From Phaeosaccion multiseriatum (Eukaryota > Ochrophyta, other classes): a stretch of DNA of 64,000 bases. Shown piece by piece: positions 46,152 to 56,955 of this stretch; position 1 is the stretch's first letter; each line of letters begins with the position of its first letter. The stretch covers positions 5,642,001 through 5,706,000 of the forward strand of contig OZ218951.1 in assembly GCA_965112735.1 (NCBI GenBank). The letters are read 5' to 3'. Position numbers and translations under genes: made by a program. Below the pieces are notes generated by a model, which ran no database searches, had not been told where the DNA came from, and was given only the letters and a program-made list of their open reading frames with translations.

Positions 46152-46337
46152 GGGGGAGAAGAAGAAAGGCACCTTGATGCCGCCCCCACCCATTCTGTCC
46201 CTGTGCCATTGTTCTCTTCGCGCTCCTTCCTCCCAACAACCTCCGCTCGATTGAACCATTGCCCCACAACCCGAACAAACAGCCTGAAGCAGTGTGAGTA
46301 CCGGGCCCCAGCCTGGAGCAGTGTGATGCCTCCCTTC

Positions 46338-46373
<36 letters not shown>

Positions 46374-46702
46374 GAGCCACAGGCGTGGGGCGGCTCTCTC
46401 ACTTTGATGCACTTCATCCGGCGGCGGCCGCCGGGAGGTCAGGATACCGCCCATCGCAGCTACCTTCGCGTCTCGCTGCCGACAGCCAACCCGCTCGGCG
46501 GTTGGAGTAGGAGGTGAGGAGCGAGCTGGGTGTAAGCAGAAGGGCCTTGCAGCTTGCAGGAAGGCCGAGGGACAGAGGCCGCAGCGCGGAATGTGGGCTG
46601 TTTTGACGACATTGTACAATATTGCTTGTGGACCGGGGCGGTGTGTCGGCCACCCCGGGGGATGAGTATTGCGCGGGAGGCCAGATGATCCTCTCGCCCT
46701 GG

Positions 46703-47108
46703 TCGACCCCTGACACGCTATCCGCTAACGCTATCGCCGGCGCCAGCCGGCACGCTATCCGCTATCTCCGGCGCGCTATCCGCTATCGCCGGCGCAGCCG
46801 GCTCGCTATCCGCTATCGCCGGCGCGCAGCCGGCTCGCTATCCGCTATCGCCGGCGCCAGCCGGCGCGCTATCCGCTATCGCCAGCGTCAGCTGCTACCG
46901 CACCGGGGGGGGGGGGGGGGGGGAGAGCTGACGCCAGCCGGCGCGCTATCCGCTATCGGCCGGCGCCAGCCGGCACGCTATCCGCTATCGGCCGGCGCCA
47001 GCCGGCACGCTATCCGCTATTGGCCGGCGGCCGATAGCGCGCTATCGGGCCCGCCGGGGCGCGATAGCGCGCTATCGAGAATGTGAGCGATAGCGTGTCA
47101 GGGGTCGA
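46703..47108. mobile_element. TIR/foldback element, copy 1, with 7-bp flanking direct repeat
   Basis: Starts TCGACCCCTGACACGCTATC and ends with the inverse, GATAGCGTGTCAGGGGTCGA. It is flanked on both sides by GCCCTGG (46696-46702 and 47109-47115), a likely target-site duplication. The interior has about ten units of CGCTATCCGCTATCGCCGGC with GCCAGCCGG, interrupted by an 18-20 nt G-run at about 46906-46923. No coding capacity, so non-autonomous (MITE-like). Confidence 0.8.
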
Positions 47109-47402
47109 GCCCTGGCTCGCCTCGCGCCGCACGGGCATACGGGCATGCAGCTGTCTTGCATGGGCCAAGGCCAGCAGCCGAGCAGCCGGCCGCACAGCAG
47201 AAGCACCAGAGCAAGGGGTCACGTCGCTTGGACCGCGACGGGCAGGAGGGATGTTTTTTCGTTTTTCGCTGTTGTTGTTGGGTGAGTGCGTGTGTGTTCG
47301 TTTCGTGACTTACTACACGATTGATTTCTCTCACCTTGCGCATCCACCCAACTCTCTCTTCTTCCACATCTTCCTCAAGAATATACCACCCTAAGAGAAA
47401 AA

Positions 47403-48483
47403 ATGAAGCTTTTCACTGCGTTGCTGGTGCTTGTGGCGAGCCTGGGGCTGTCGGCGGCCTTTCAGGTGCGTGTTAAAGCGGACATAACCTGATGGACTTA
47501 CGACTGACGATGCAACAGTGAGATGCAACAAGGAGAGATTTGATTCCAATATCTCTCTCTCCATAAGCATAACCACGCCTTCATATCGCGACACATTACT
47601 TGTCCTTTACCTCCTTGCGAAGTACTCGTTGTTGCTCGTGCCCCCTCTCTTGCAAGCCGCCCTCTTGATGAATAATCATACCCTTGCCCCTAATGCCCCT
47701 GGTTGAGTTTTCTCTTCCATGGCCCATTCGCAAACGCTGGTATCTGTCCACCGTGCGCATTCCTTCTCAATTGACAAGACGTTCACTAATCTCACGGCGC
47801 TGATGCACTCTCCGGTGCCCCTGTCTCCCTTCGTGCTCTCAGATGTCAGTTTCGCCGCCGCGAGCCTCGTCCTCGCTGAACACGCGTACTTCGGCTCGGT
47901 ATCATCAGCAGCAGCAGTTGTGCGTGCAGCAGCGCCCCCTGACTCAGCACAACCTGGGAGGGGGTGTGGGACGGCGCTCTCTCCTGGTGAGAAACATGTT
48001 TGGAGACGATCCCAACGCCCCCCGGATCACGCGCGACAGGGAAGAGGAGGCCGAGTACTTTGAGACCAATCTGGATAAGGTGAGTGAGTGAGTGAGTGAG
48101 TGAGTGAGTGACTCTTACTAGCAATCAGAAAGCTGCTATCAGAGAGCGCTTCAATTACTCCATATCCACTCCGACATTGACTGCGCACTTCTCCCCTCTG
48201 CCAAGGCTACGACGGCTGAGAAGCTCAAGGATCCGGTCCTGCTCATCGCCTTCGGATGGCTCTTCTCCATGGCCATAGTTGGTGAGAAAAGAAGAGATCT
48301 CCGCATCCATGCCCTCAGTGTCGTGTCATTCGAAGGACAAGATCGCCAGAGCCGGGTGATGCACCCATGTCTCCACTCATGTCTCTAAATGCCCGCCCCT
48401 TCTTGTTCCCGTGTATGTGCCGCTTCCCCCGACCCGACTTGCTACGCGCAGCTACGGTCTTTATCCTCAAGGGCGTAGAGTAG
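47403..48483 (+). CDS. Small plastid-targeted single-span membrane protein
   Basis: Exons 47403-47465, 47843-48079, 48206-48281 and 48452-48483 join in frame to 135 residues. MKLFTALLVLVASLGLSA then AFQ is a signal peptide with a Phe-containing cleavage site, as in heterokont plastid presequences. The mature part is polar (NMFGDDPNAPRITRDREEEA), followed by KLKDPVLLIAFGWLFSMAIV joined to ATVFILKG, one membrane helix at the C-terminus. Size and topology resemble small photosystem- or thylakoid-associated subunits, but I cannot assign it to a family. The donor after exon 2 is the first unit of a GTGA repeat. Confidence 0.75.
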
Positions 48484-49641
48484 ACTCGCTGCTTCCGCCG
48501 CCGCTGGCGAGTCGTCTGTCACTGATTGACTGACACTGACCTTCCCTGTGAGGGTGGCACGGTCTCCTCAGCTGCGTTCTTCCTCCCGAGCCACGGACGG
48601 GGTCGCGCGAGGGGACAAAGAGGGGTTATTGGGGGGGGGGGGGGAAGGCAGCAATGCTATATACATACACCGGACTTTGTTGATGGCAACAAATGACCGA
48701 CACTAGACAACGTTAGAGATACACGGAAGGGGGGGTGGGAGGCGGGCAGCAGCTTAACGAGGACGGGCGCCTAGTCTCGTGTGACGTGACCATCACGTCG
48801 TATTTATGTTCTTCAGCAGTCAAGCGTTCCAGACTTGGGGGGGATGGCGGGGTGAGAGGGCCCATCGACGCTGCAATAGTTGGTGTCAAGAGACTCTGCT
48901 GCTTTGATTGGGCCGTAGGGGCAGGATACGACACTGGAACAAACCAACGGTCTGCGTAAGAAAGTAACGACAGGAGAGAAGGGGAAGGGGAGCAACGATG
49001 TGATGGCACCCGCACCAGCACGGCACTGACACAGGAGCAGAGGCCGGTGGAGGCGTCACGGAGGAGGAGTAGACTCTGGCAGTGGGCAGGTGAAGGACGG
49101 GCAGTAGAAGTAGGACAAGGAGGAAATGGGTAGCAAGAGGAGCAGTAGTGCTGCCAGCTGGAGGCGAAGAGCACCGTCTGGGGCGGCGCTGAAGCGAAGC
49201 CAAGCGAGGGCAGCTGACATGATCCCTTGATACGATAGCAAAGGTGTTCCATTACGGGAATATGATTCGTTCGAGCGTGCCTCTCTCTCTCAAGCTGCTC
49301 CACGCCGTCGGGCGACACGCATCGGCATGGATTGTCGCTCCTCCCTCATGTTTGCACTCATTTACCCGTGTCCGTCAATCCGTCGCTTCCCCTCTGTGAG
49401 CTTTGCAACACTCCTCCTCTTCTCCTTGCCCCACCAGCGAGCGAGCAGAAAGGCCCACTCGCCGCCCTGTCCTGTGCCTTGTCTGTCGATGTCTGTCTGT
49501 CTACCGATCGACAGGGACAGAACAGGCACAGCGGCGAGAGGGGGTGTGGGTAAGGAGCGAAGGGCTGCCATCCGTGCGTGCGGAGAAGGGGGCAGACACA
49601 GGAAAGCTGGTGCATTGCATACTGTCTCAGTGATCAAGGGT
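48484..49641. other. Intergenic, small membrane protein / histone H2B 3' side
   Basis: About 1.16 kb. The longest frame (48713-49318, minus) is Ser/Pro/Cys-rich without a family match. A G-run is at about 48632-48643. No gene supported. Confidence 0.5.
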
Positions 49642-49657
49642 GGTGTTTAAAAACACC
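49642..49657 (-). terminator. Histone-type 3' stem-loop of H2B
   Basis: Minus strand reads GGTGTT-TTTA-AACACC followed by ACCC: a 6-bp stem and 4-nt loop, 69 bp past the stop. This is the form of the replication-dependent histone mRNA stem-loop and matches the H2A element at 51116. Confidence 0.85.
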
Positions 49658-49726
49658 AGTGTGTTGGTTCTTGTTCGTCGTGCGTGCGGCAGTGGGCCGC
49701 CGACGAGACCAAAAAAGCCAGGCTCC

Positions 49727-50358
49727 TTAAGTGCTGGTGAACTTGGTGACGGCCTTGGTGCCCTCCGACACGGCGTGCTTGGCCAGCTCACCGGGGAGCA
49801 TGAGGCGGACGGCGGTCTGGATCTCCCTGGAGGAGAGGGTGGACTTCTTGTTGTAGCGGGTGAGCTTGCCGGCCTCGGAGGCGATGCGCTCGAACACGTC
49901 GTTGATGAAGGAGTTCATGATGGACATGCCCCTCTTGGAGATTCCGGTGTCGGGGTGCACCTGCTTGAGCACCTTGTAGATGTAGGAGCTGTCATGTGTT
50001 GTGCGGGGGTGGGGTGGGGGAAGGGGGGGGAGAGGGGAGAGGGGTTGGTGTGGTGTTGCTGCTTTGAGCAAGTGCCTTCTCCCTCCTCAGAGAGGGAGCC
50101 TGTCTAGGTAGGTAAGCCGCCCCGCCCCCCCTTTCTCCTCCTCAGACAGGGAGCCTGTCTTAGGTAGGCAGTAGCCGCCCCCCCTTCCTCTCCGCCCCGT
50201 CCCTCCCGGCTCTCTCTCTCCAAATCAAAGGCAGCCCCGCTTTCCCGCCTGCTCTCCTTCCCGCACCTGTAGCTCTCAGTCCTCTTGGACCTCTTCTTCT
50301 TGCCGTCCCCAGCCTTCTTGGGAGTCTTGGCGCTCTTCTTTGCGGGAGTCTTAGCCAT
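49727..50358 (-). CDS. H2B: Histone H2B
   Basis: Exons 50267-50358 and 49727-49988 join in frame to 117 residues. The Lys-rich tail [20 protein letters not shown] leads to [26 protein letters not shown], then the histone fold ([38 protein letters not shown]) and a C-terminus ending KAVTKFTST. The C-terminal helix carries the conserved Lys that is usually ubiquitylated (AVTKF). The tail is short, as in algae. A 278-bp intron splits the gene just before the fold, which is unusual for a histone gene with a 3' stem-loop. Divergent from H2A. Confidence 0.97.
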
Positions 50359-50637
50359 GGTGGAGAGAGTGCTTCTTCTGGAGGGAAGGAGAGGGGGTGG
50401 TGTTGTGACAGCAGTCGAGCATCTCACAGCCCCATCACAGGAATGTCGAGATACGCGCCAAAAACACTTCCGGGTCGTAATACGCGCGAATTCACAGGCC
50501 GAAAGTAACGGCAGCGCGCGGCTCGCGGGAATAGCCCCAGGGGGGGACGGGCGAAGGGGGAATGGGATTTTCGCGCTCGGCTGCAGGGGCCCTCACACAA
50601 ACAGCTTTGCTTCGCTTAAAGCAAGAGTACTGCCACC
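50359..50637. promoter_or_regulatory. Divergent H2B/H2A promoter with E2F-like sites
   Basis: 279 bp between ATGs. GCGCCAAAA near 50455 and TTTTCGCGC near 50568 match the E2F consensus TTTSSCGC on opposite strands. S-phase control of the pair is inferred from these and from the stem-loops. Confidence 0.6.
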
Positions 50638-51018
50638 ATGTCTGGAAAGGGAAAGGGAGGTCGAGGAGATGGGAAGAAGTCTACGAGCAGCAGTGCCAAG
50701 GCGGGCCTGCAGTTCCCCGTGGCGCGTATGGGCCGCTACCTCAAGGTCGGGCGCTACGCCCAGCGCACCGGAGCCGGAGCACCCGTGTACATGGCCGCCG
50801 TGCTCGAGTACCTGTGCGCCGAGATCCTGGAGCTGGCCGGCAACGCCGCCAGGGACAACAAGAAGAGCCGCATCATTCCCCGCCACATCCAGCTGGCCGT
50901 GAGGAACGATGAGGAGCTCAACAAGCTGTTGGGCCAGGTCACCATCGCCTCCGGCGGTGTGCTGCCCAACATCCACGCTGTGCTTCTGCCCAAGAAGACC
51001 AAGTCTGCCAAGAAGTAA
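50638..51018 (+). CDS. H2A: Histone H2A
   Basis: Single exon, 126 residues: [12 protein letters not shown] tail, [71 protein letters not shown] and [19 protein letters not shown]. It has the acidic-patch residues (ENDEEL-type NDEELNK). It ends KTKSAKK without an SQ(E/D) motif, so it is canonical rather than H2A.X, and it lacks the macro or H2A.Z hallmarks. The start context GCCACCATGT is near optimal. Confidence 0.98.
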   Translation: MSGKGKGGRGDGKKSTSSSAKAGLQFPVARMGRYLKVGRYAQRTGAGAPVYMAAVLEYLCAEILELAGNAARDNKKSRIIPRHIQLAVRNDEELNKLLGQVTIASGGVLPNIHAVLLPKKTKSAKK

Positions 51019-51115
51019 AGCAGCCTTTGCTCTTTGCAGCACGGCCCTCGTCCACTGCTCGAGAGAGCACCGGGGGAGCCTGCTTCTCGCGTCGACGACA
51101 CAACACAACCAAACT

Positions 51116-51131
51116 GGTGTTTCTTAACACC
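51116..51131 (+). terminator. Histone-type 3' stem-loop of H2A
   Basis: GGTGTT-TCTT-AACACC followed by ACCC, 98 bp past the stop. Same stem and flank as the H2B element on the other strand. Confidence 0.88.
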
Positions 51132-51925
51132 ACCCTCACACTGAGACACAAACTATTATCCAACGCCGCAACTTCCTCTGCCTGCCCCTCCCTCTCTCTC
51201 GACTCCCAGTCGAGGGAGGAGAAAGGGGATGGGTTGCCGAGGTGGGCAGAACGGGTCGCAGGAGGGGAGAATGAGAAGGGGGTGTGGTAAGGAGCGAAAT
51301 CTCGTCCTGATCCCCTCGCCGCTCTTGCCTTGTTGCTTCTCTCTGCCTCTCTCCTCTGTAACAGCCAATATGCTCTTTCCTCCTGCTCTCTCTCTGCTCA
51401 CACAACCCCTCCCTCTTGATTGACCATCGCCCAAGTGGGACGGACGGCGGGCGGTGGGACAGGCTCTGACAAAGGACAGCGCATTCTGGAGGGTCGGGAC
51501 ACCTCTTCGCTGTAGTGAGCGGAATATGTGTAACTTATGTGCCAAGTGACTACCTAATCTAACCCCCGCTCAGAGAGCCTCCCCTGCTCTACCGGCATCA
51601 GGGCACTTTGAAGTAAAAGAGTGCTGTCTGCTCGGCAGCACTCGAAGGTCGCTTCATGAGCCCTGTCGTTCTCCCGTCAGAGCATTCGTGGTGCCTCCCT
51701 CACCGCCCCAAACCTGAGGCAGGCTTCCAGGGTCGGCTCCAGCAGGCAGCAAGGGCAGGAAGGGTCAACCACCTGTCCGCATGGTATACCTTCGTCAACA
51801 CCTCCTTCCCAGCCTGAGGTGTGTGCTGTTCACACACTGGAGCCCGTCTGTCCCGGTGAGCCCTCCAAGGACGCTCACTGCGACACGGCGGTCCCTCCCA
51901 TGGTATGCTAGCACCACACCCTCTG
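51132..51925. other. Convergent 3' region, H2A / exportin-T
   Basis: 794 bp, pyrimidine-rich on the + strand at first, then mixed. Open frames overlap each other with no family resemblance. No gene seen. Confidence 0.5.
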
Positions 51926-54828
51926 CTATGAGCCTGCCGAGGCGGCAGCGAGAAGCACCTTCAGCGCCGCCACGTTGGCAGCCTTGTTCTCTCCCGCGCC
52001 CACGCGGCCCACCCACTCCTGCATCACCCCCGGGGGGAGGCGCTCCAGCAGCTCCCTGCCCACCGCCGAGGCCAGGGCCACGCCAGCAAAGGCGCCCCTC
52101 CCGTCTGTGGCAGGGATGGCAGTGGACAGGTGGGGTGTCCCCGCCGCGGCGTGCTGTGCCTGCTGCGCCTGCTGCTGCTGCGCCAGGAGCCCCTGCAGCT
52201 GCTGGAGCTGCTGCTGTTGCTGCCCCGGCCCGTTGCGCAGGTCGAGCAGAAGCTGCCCCAACATGCCCAGCATGGACGCGCTGTCAGCATCTGCAGGGTC
52301 GAACCCCCCTGGTGAGAGGATGAGGGCCAGCACGGCGGGCAGCACGTCCGACAAGACGAAGTGCGTGAGGCCGGCCACCACGGCGGGGTCTAACGCCGCG
52401 GCGGCAGAGCCATTCTGCTGCCCCTGCTTGCTGCTCGCACTGCCTGCTGCTGCCCCACTCTCTCCCCCTCCTCCTACTCCGTTGCTGCTGCTACTGAGGC
52501 TGCTACTGCTGTCGCCGCCGCCCCGGCTACTCCCCCCGCTGCTGCCCCTTCCCCCTGGGCTACATGCCCTAATGGCCGATGCACAGAGCTGCAGCGCCCC
52601 CTTTTTAAGCGTCGCGTCGTTGAGGCCCGTCAGCGACCGCATCACCACCCCCACCAGCGTGAGGGGCAGGTGCGGGGCGTTGGTTGGGCTGAACAGCACC
52701 CCCACAAGCTCATACTGCGTCAGGTACTGGCAGAAGGACATGTACACCTTGAGCAGAGACACCAGCTCTGCCGTTTCGTGTGGCTGCAGCGGTTGCAGCG
52801 GGGAGCTCGGCGCGCTGCCATCGCTCCCCGCCCCCCTGCCCCCTGCCACCGCGCCATTCACCCCATTCCCCCCGTTAAATACAAACCCACCGCCACCCCC
52901 ATTCGCCCCAAACCCGGCGCTGCTACTGCCGCTGCCGCCGCCCGCTCCATTGGTGAGCGTGCCCCCCTCCCCACCCCCGCCCCTCGGGAGCAAGCTGTCC
53001 ACCTTGGCGTACACAGGGAGCAGCAGCCCGTCCATCATGCTCCCAACCCCTAACCCAAAAGTCTTGATGAGTTGGTTCAACAGCCGCACCACCTCCTCCA
53101 CGTCCCCTGCGTCGCAATTGGCCACGAGCGCCTTGCCGATGGGCTCCACATAGGGCAGGAGCTGCAGCCCCAGGCAAGGCACCATGCGGTGCGTCAGGAA
53201 AATCACCTTGGAACGAAGCGCCTGGGCAAGGCAGCAGCAAGGCATATGGGCAAGCACACGACCAATGAGCAGCGGGGGGGGGGGGCGTTGGTCCTCTGAG
53301 CGCAAGTACATATACTGCCCTCCCTCTTCCCTCTCTCCCTCTCCCTCCTCCTCTCCCTCCTCCCTCCCTCCCTCCCTCCCTCCCTCTGTACCTCGTGGTT
53401 GGGTAGAGCGCAGAGAGCCGCGAAGGCCACCTCGAGGATGCGGCTGAACACGTCTGAGAGGGCCGGCTGCGGGGCCTTGAAGCCCTTGCTTACATTGGCG
53501 ATGGCCCCCACGCTACACGCCAATGCATCCCCCAGAGACGCTCGACAGGACAGAGCAGGATCCCCTCCTGCGGCGAGGCTCATGTTGGCGGCTCCACCAG
53601 GCAGGGACAGCACCTGGGTGGAGGGGGGGAGGGAGGGGAGGGGAGGGGAGGGGATGGGAGGGAGGCAGGGAGGGATGGATGGGTGGGTGGATGGAGGGAG
53701 GAAGGGAGGGAGAGGGTGAGGGAGGAGGGAGGGAGGGAGGGAGGGGAGGGAGGGAGGGAGGGAGAGGGTCGAAAGACCAAGCAGGGCGGTTTCGTACTGT
53801 ACTGTCTGTAGCACAACCCAGAGTCACTACTCATAGCAAGACTTTCCACACATACCTGGCTATTCTGTAGAAGCTGTTGGATTCGCTCAAACTGAGGCGT
53901 GAGAATGGCCTGCAAGTATAACATTCTCTTCTCCTCCGTCAGAGCCCCAAGGCTAGCCCTCGCTTCCCCTCCATTCGCCAAGTCACCGCCCCCGCTGCTG
54001 CCCCCCACCCCATTGCTGCTGCTGCTGCTGCTGCTGCTGCTAGTGCCGCTGCCCCCTGTTGCTGGGAGGGCCATAAGGCAGCCCAGAGACTCGTACAGCC
54101 ACTGCCGCGCCTCTTCACTGAGGTTCAGTGGAGAGGAGCTCAGCAGCTCCTGCGGAAAGAGCAAGGAGACAGGTCAGGGTCAGGGTCGGGGTCAGGGTCA
54201 GAGTCAGGGTCAGAGTCAGGGTCAGGGTCGGGGTCAGGGTCGGGGTCAGGGTCAGGGTCAGGGTCAGAGTCAGAGTCAGGGTCAGGGCCAGGGTCAGGGT
54301 CAGGGTCAGGGTCAGGGTCAGGGTCAGGGTCGGGGTCAGGGTCGGGGTCAGGGTCAGGGTCAGGGTCAGGGTCAGGGTCAGGGCCATGGTCAGGGTCAGG
54401 GTCCGCGTCACGGTCAGGATCAGAGTCAGGGTCGGGGTCAGGGCCAATATGTGACTGGCGCTGGCGTGCTGCTCACCTGCACCCCTGGCACTGCCACCGC
54501 CACGTACTCGGCCATCCCATCCCCAATTCCACGCACGAGCTTCGTCAGGAAGTAGCAGCAGCGGCAGCGCACCAGGAAGGTCGGGTGCGTGAGCCCCCTC
54601 GGTCCGCACAGCGCGTGCATGACCTGCGCCAGGGCGGAAGGGTTCTCCTTCAGCAGGCGGATGTAGCGCACGCTCAGCTCGTAGTACAGCAGCAGCACCT
54701 GCAGGAGGTGGTAATACAGGCCAGGCGGTCATGTGAGACAGGAGCAGGGGGGGGGGAGCAGGGAGGCCAAGAGCGAGGGGGTTGGGTATCGGCTCGAGCA
54801 GTAGGGCACGGCAAGGCAGATGTACCGT

Positions 54829-54896
<68 letters not shown>

Positions 54897-55549
54897 GAAT
54901 ATGTGGGTGGTTGCTCACGTCGCTAGCGTGCAAGGCCAGCACCATCTGCGGAAAGGTGCCCTCCCTCAGCAGAGCCTTGGGGTTGGCGCCCGGGAGGCTC
55001 GTGAGGCCCGAGCAGCCCTCGCTAAAGTGGTGCAGCAGGCGCAGAGCGGCATACACGTCGGGCCACGGCTGGGCACTGAGGGGCGCGGGGAGGGCGCTGA
55101 GAGAGGCGCACATCATCTGCAGCACCATCTCGGGGTATGTCCTGCAAATGTTGACGTACACCCTCCGCAGCTGGGTTCGCAGCATCATCTCTCCCCCGTC
55201 CTCCTCCTCCTCGGCGTCAAACTCAAACTCTGGGGGGTACCTTTGGTAGCGGAGAGAGAGAGAGAGGGAGCGAGAGGAGTGGGGAGAGGAGGTGACGGTT
55301 ACGGGGGGGGTGGCGGTGCGAGTCGTACAGATGGCAGCAGACGGAATTTGGTCAGGGCGAAGGCGAAACACAACGGCTAAGGGCCTGGAGCTAAGACATC
55401 ACAACTGGCGGAGCGCAAGGCAGGGGCGCACACCCTCTGGTGCCTCTTCTTACTTGCTCCGGAGATGCGCGAGCCTCAGTAGCTCCGCCACGTAGTCCAC
55501 GGCTCTGAACGTGCCCCCTTGCGGCTGCTGCTGTACCACCAACTGCTGT

Positions 55550-55593
<44 letters not shown>

Positions 55594-56922
55594 GCCGCCC
55601 TCCCTCCCTAGTGCCTGCTTCTTGAGCGTGAGGCACAGCGCCAGCACGAAGGGTATGACGGCCGCACTCACGTCCACCTCGGGGTGGTTGAGGCACATGA
55701 ACACGGGCGGCATGGTCTTGGAGAGCTGCTCAGTGCCTGTCTGCAGAGCGCGCTCCAGCTCCGGCCCAGGGGGGAGTGCGTCGCTGTCGGGATGGCAGGG
55801 GATGGGGAGAGGTAGAGTGGGCGCTTGCGCTTGCGGCGGGTCCCACGACGGCATGTGCCACGTGGGTAAATCCACATGTCCATACACCTGTTAGCCACGT
55901 GCCTCAGCCCACTCACCCACTCACTCACTCAGTGCGATTTCCTCCTTACTCACTTTCACCACCCCCATTCACTCACCGACTCAATAAAACCCGCCCTCCC
56001 TCCTTCCCTACCTCCATCCCTCACTCCCTCCCTCCCTCCCTCCCACCCTCCTCCCTCACTCTTTCCCTCCCTCCTCCCTCCCTCCCTCCCTCCCTCCCTC
56101 CCTCCTCCCTCCCTCCCTCCCTCCTCCCTCCCTCCCTCCCTCCCTCCCTCCTCCCTCACTCTTTCCCTCCCTCCCTCCCTCCTCCCTCCCTCCCTCCCTC
56201 CCTCCTCCCTCCCTCCCTCCCTCCCTCCTCCCTCACCTCGACTGCGTGGGCGGCTGATTTGGATCGATAATATCCCACGCCAGCAGCAGCTGCAGCCCCA
56301 GAGCGTTGACCAGCCCTCCCACCGCCACCGCAACATCTTCATCCCCCATGGCTACCCGGCCCCCACTCAGTACCCCCCAGAGCTCGAGCCGTCGCAGCAG
56401 GTCGAGCTTGTGGGCAGGATTGGCGACGCCTTTGCATACCACCTCCTGCAGGCACTTGCTCGCCCCGCAGGCAAGCTCACTGCAGCCTGCCGAGCACAAC
56501 GCCTCGTACAGCAAAGAGAGCATCGGAGGACTCACCACATGCTCCAGCTGCACCCATGGGATGAAGCGCGACCACGTCTATGGGGGGGGGGGGGGGTTGG
56601 ACAGAGATGGCACTCCACGATTAGGGAGGCGAGTGAGAGGGTCTGAAAAGATCGAGAGACAGACACACAGACGAGCGCCCATCCCACCCCATATCCGCGT
56701 GCACGCACCTCTAGAGCGAAGGCGGCGAGCTCTGTGTTGGTCTCGCTGTATTCGCGCACGGCGATGAACACAACGTTGGCGACGTCCGCGATGCAGCAAG
56801 AGGCACGCATCGTGTCCTTGATGAGCATATTGTGCTCCAGCTGGTGTGTGCGTGTACGCCAAGTGTAGGCCAAGGGGGGGATGGGTATGTATTCATTGCA
56901 GGGGGCAGGGGGGGGTAGCAGG

Positions 56923-56955
<33 letters not shown>

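Noticed and set aside
48713-49318. 201-codon open frame on minus
   Set aside because: Ser/Pro/Cys-rich composition follows the pyrimidine-rich strand; overlapping frames are equally open, there is no domain and no splice support.
54173-54447. Hexanucleotide array resembling telomeric DNA
   Set aside because: The unit GGTCAG is not a telomere repeat, and the array sits inside an exportin-T intron.
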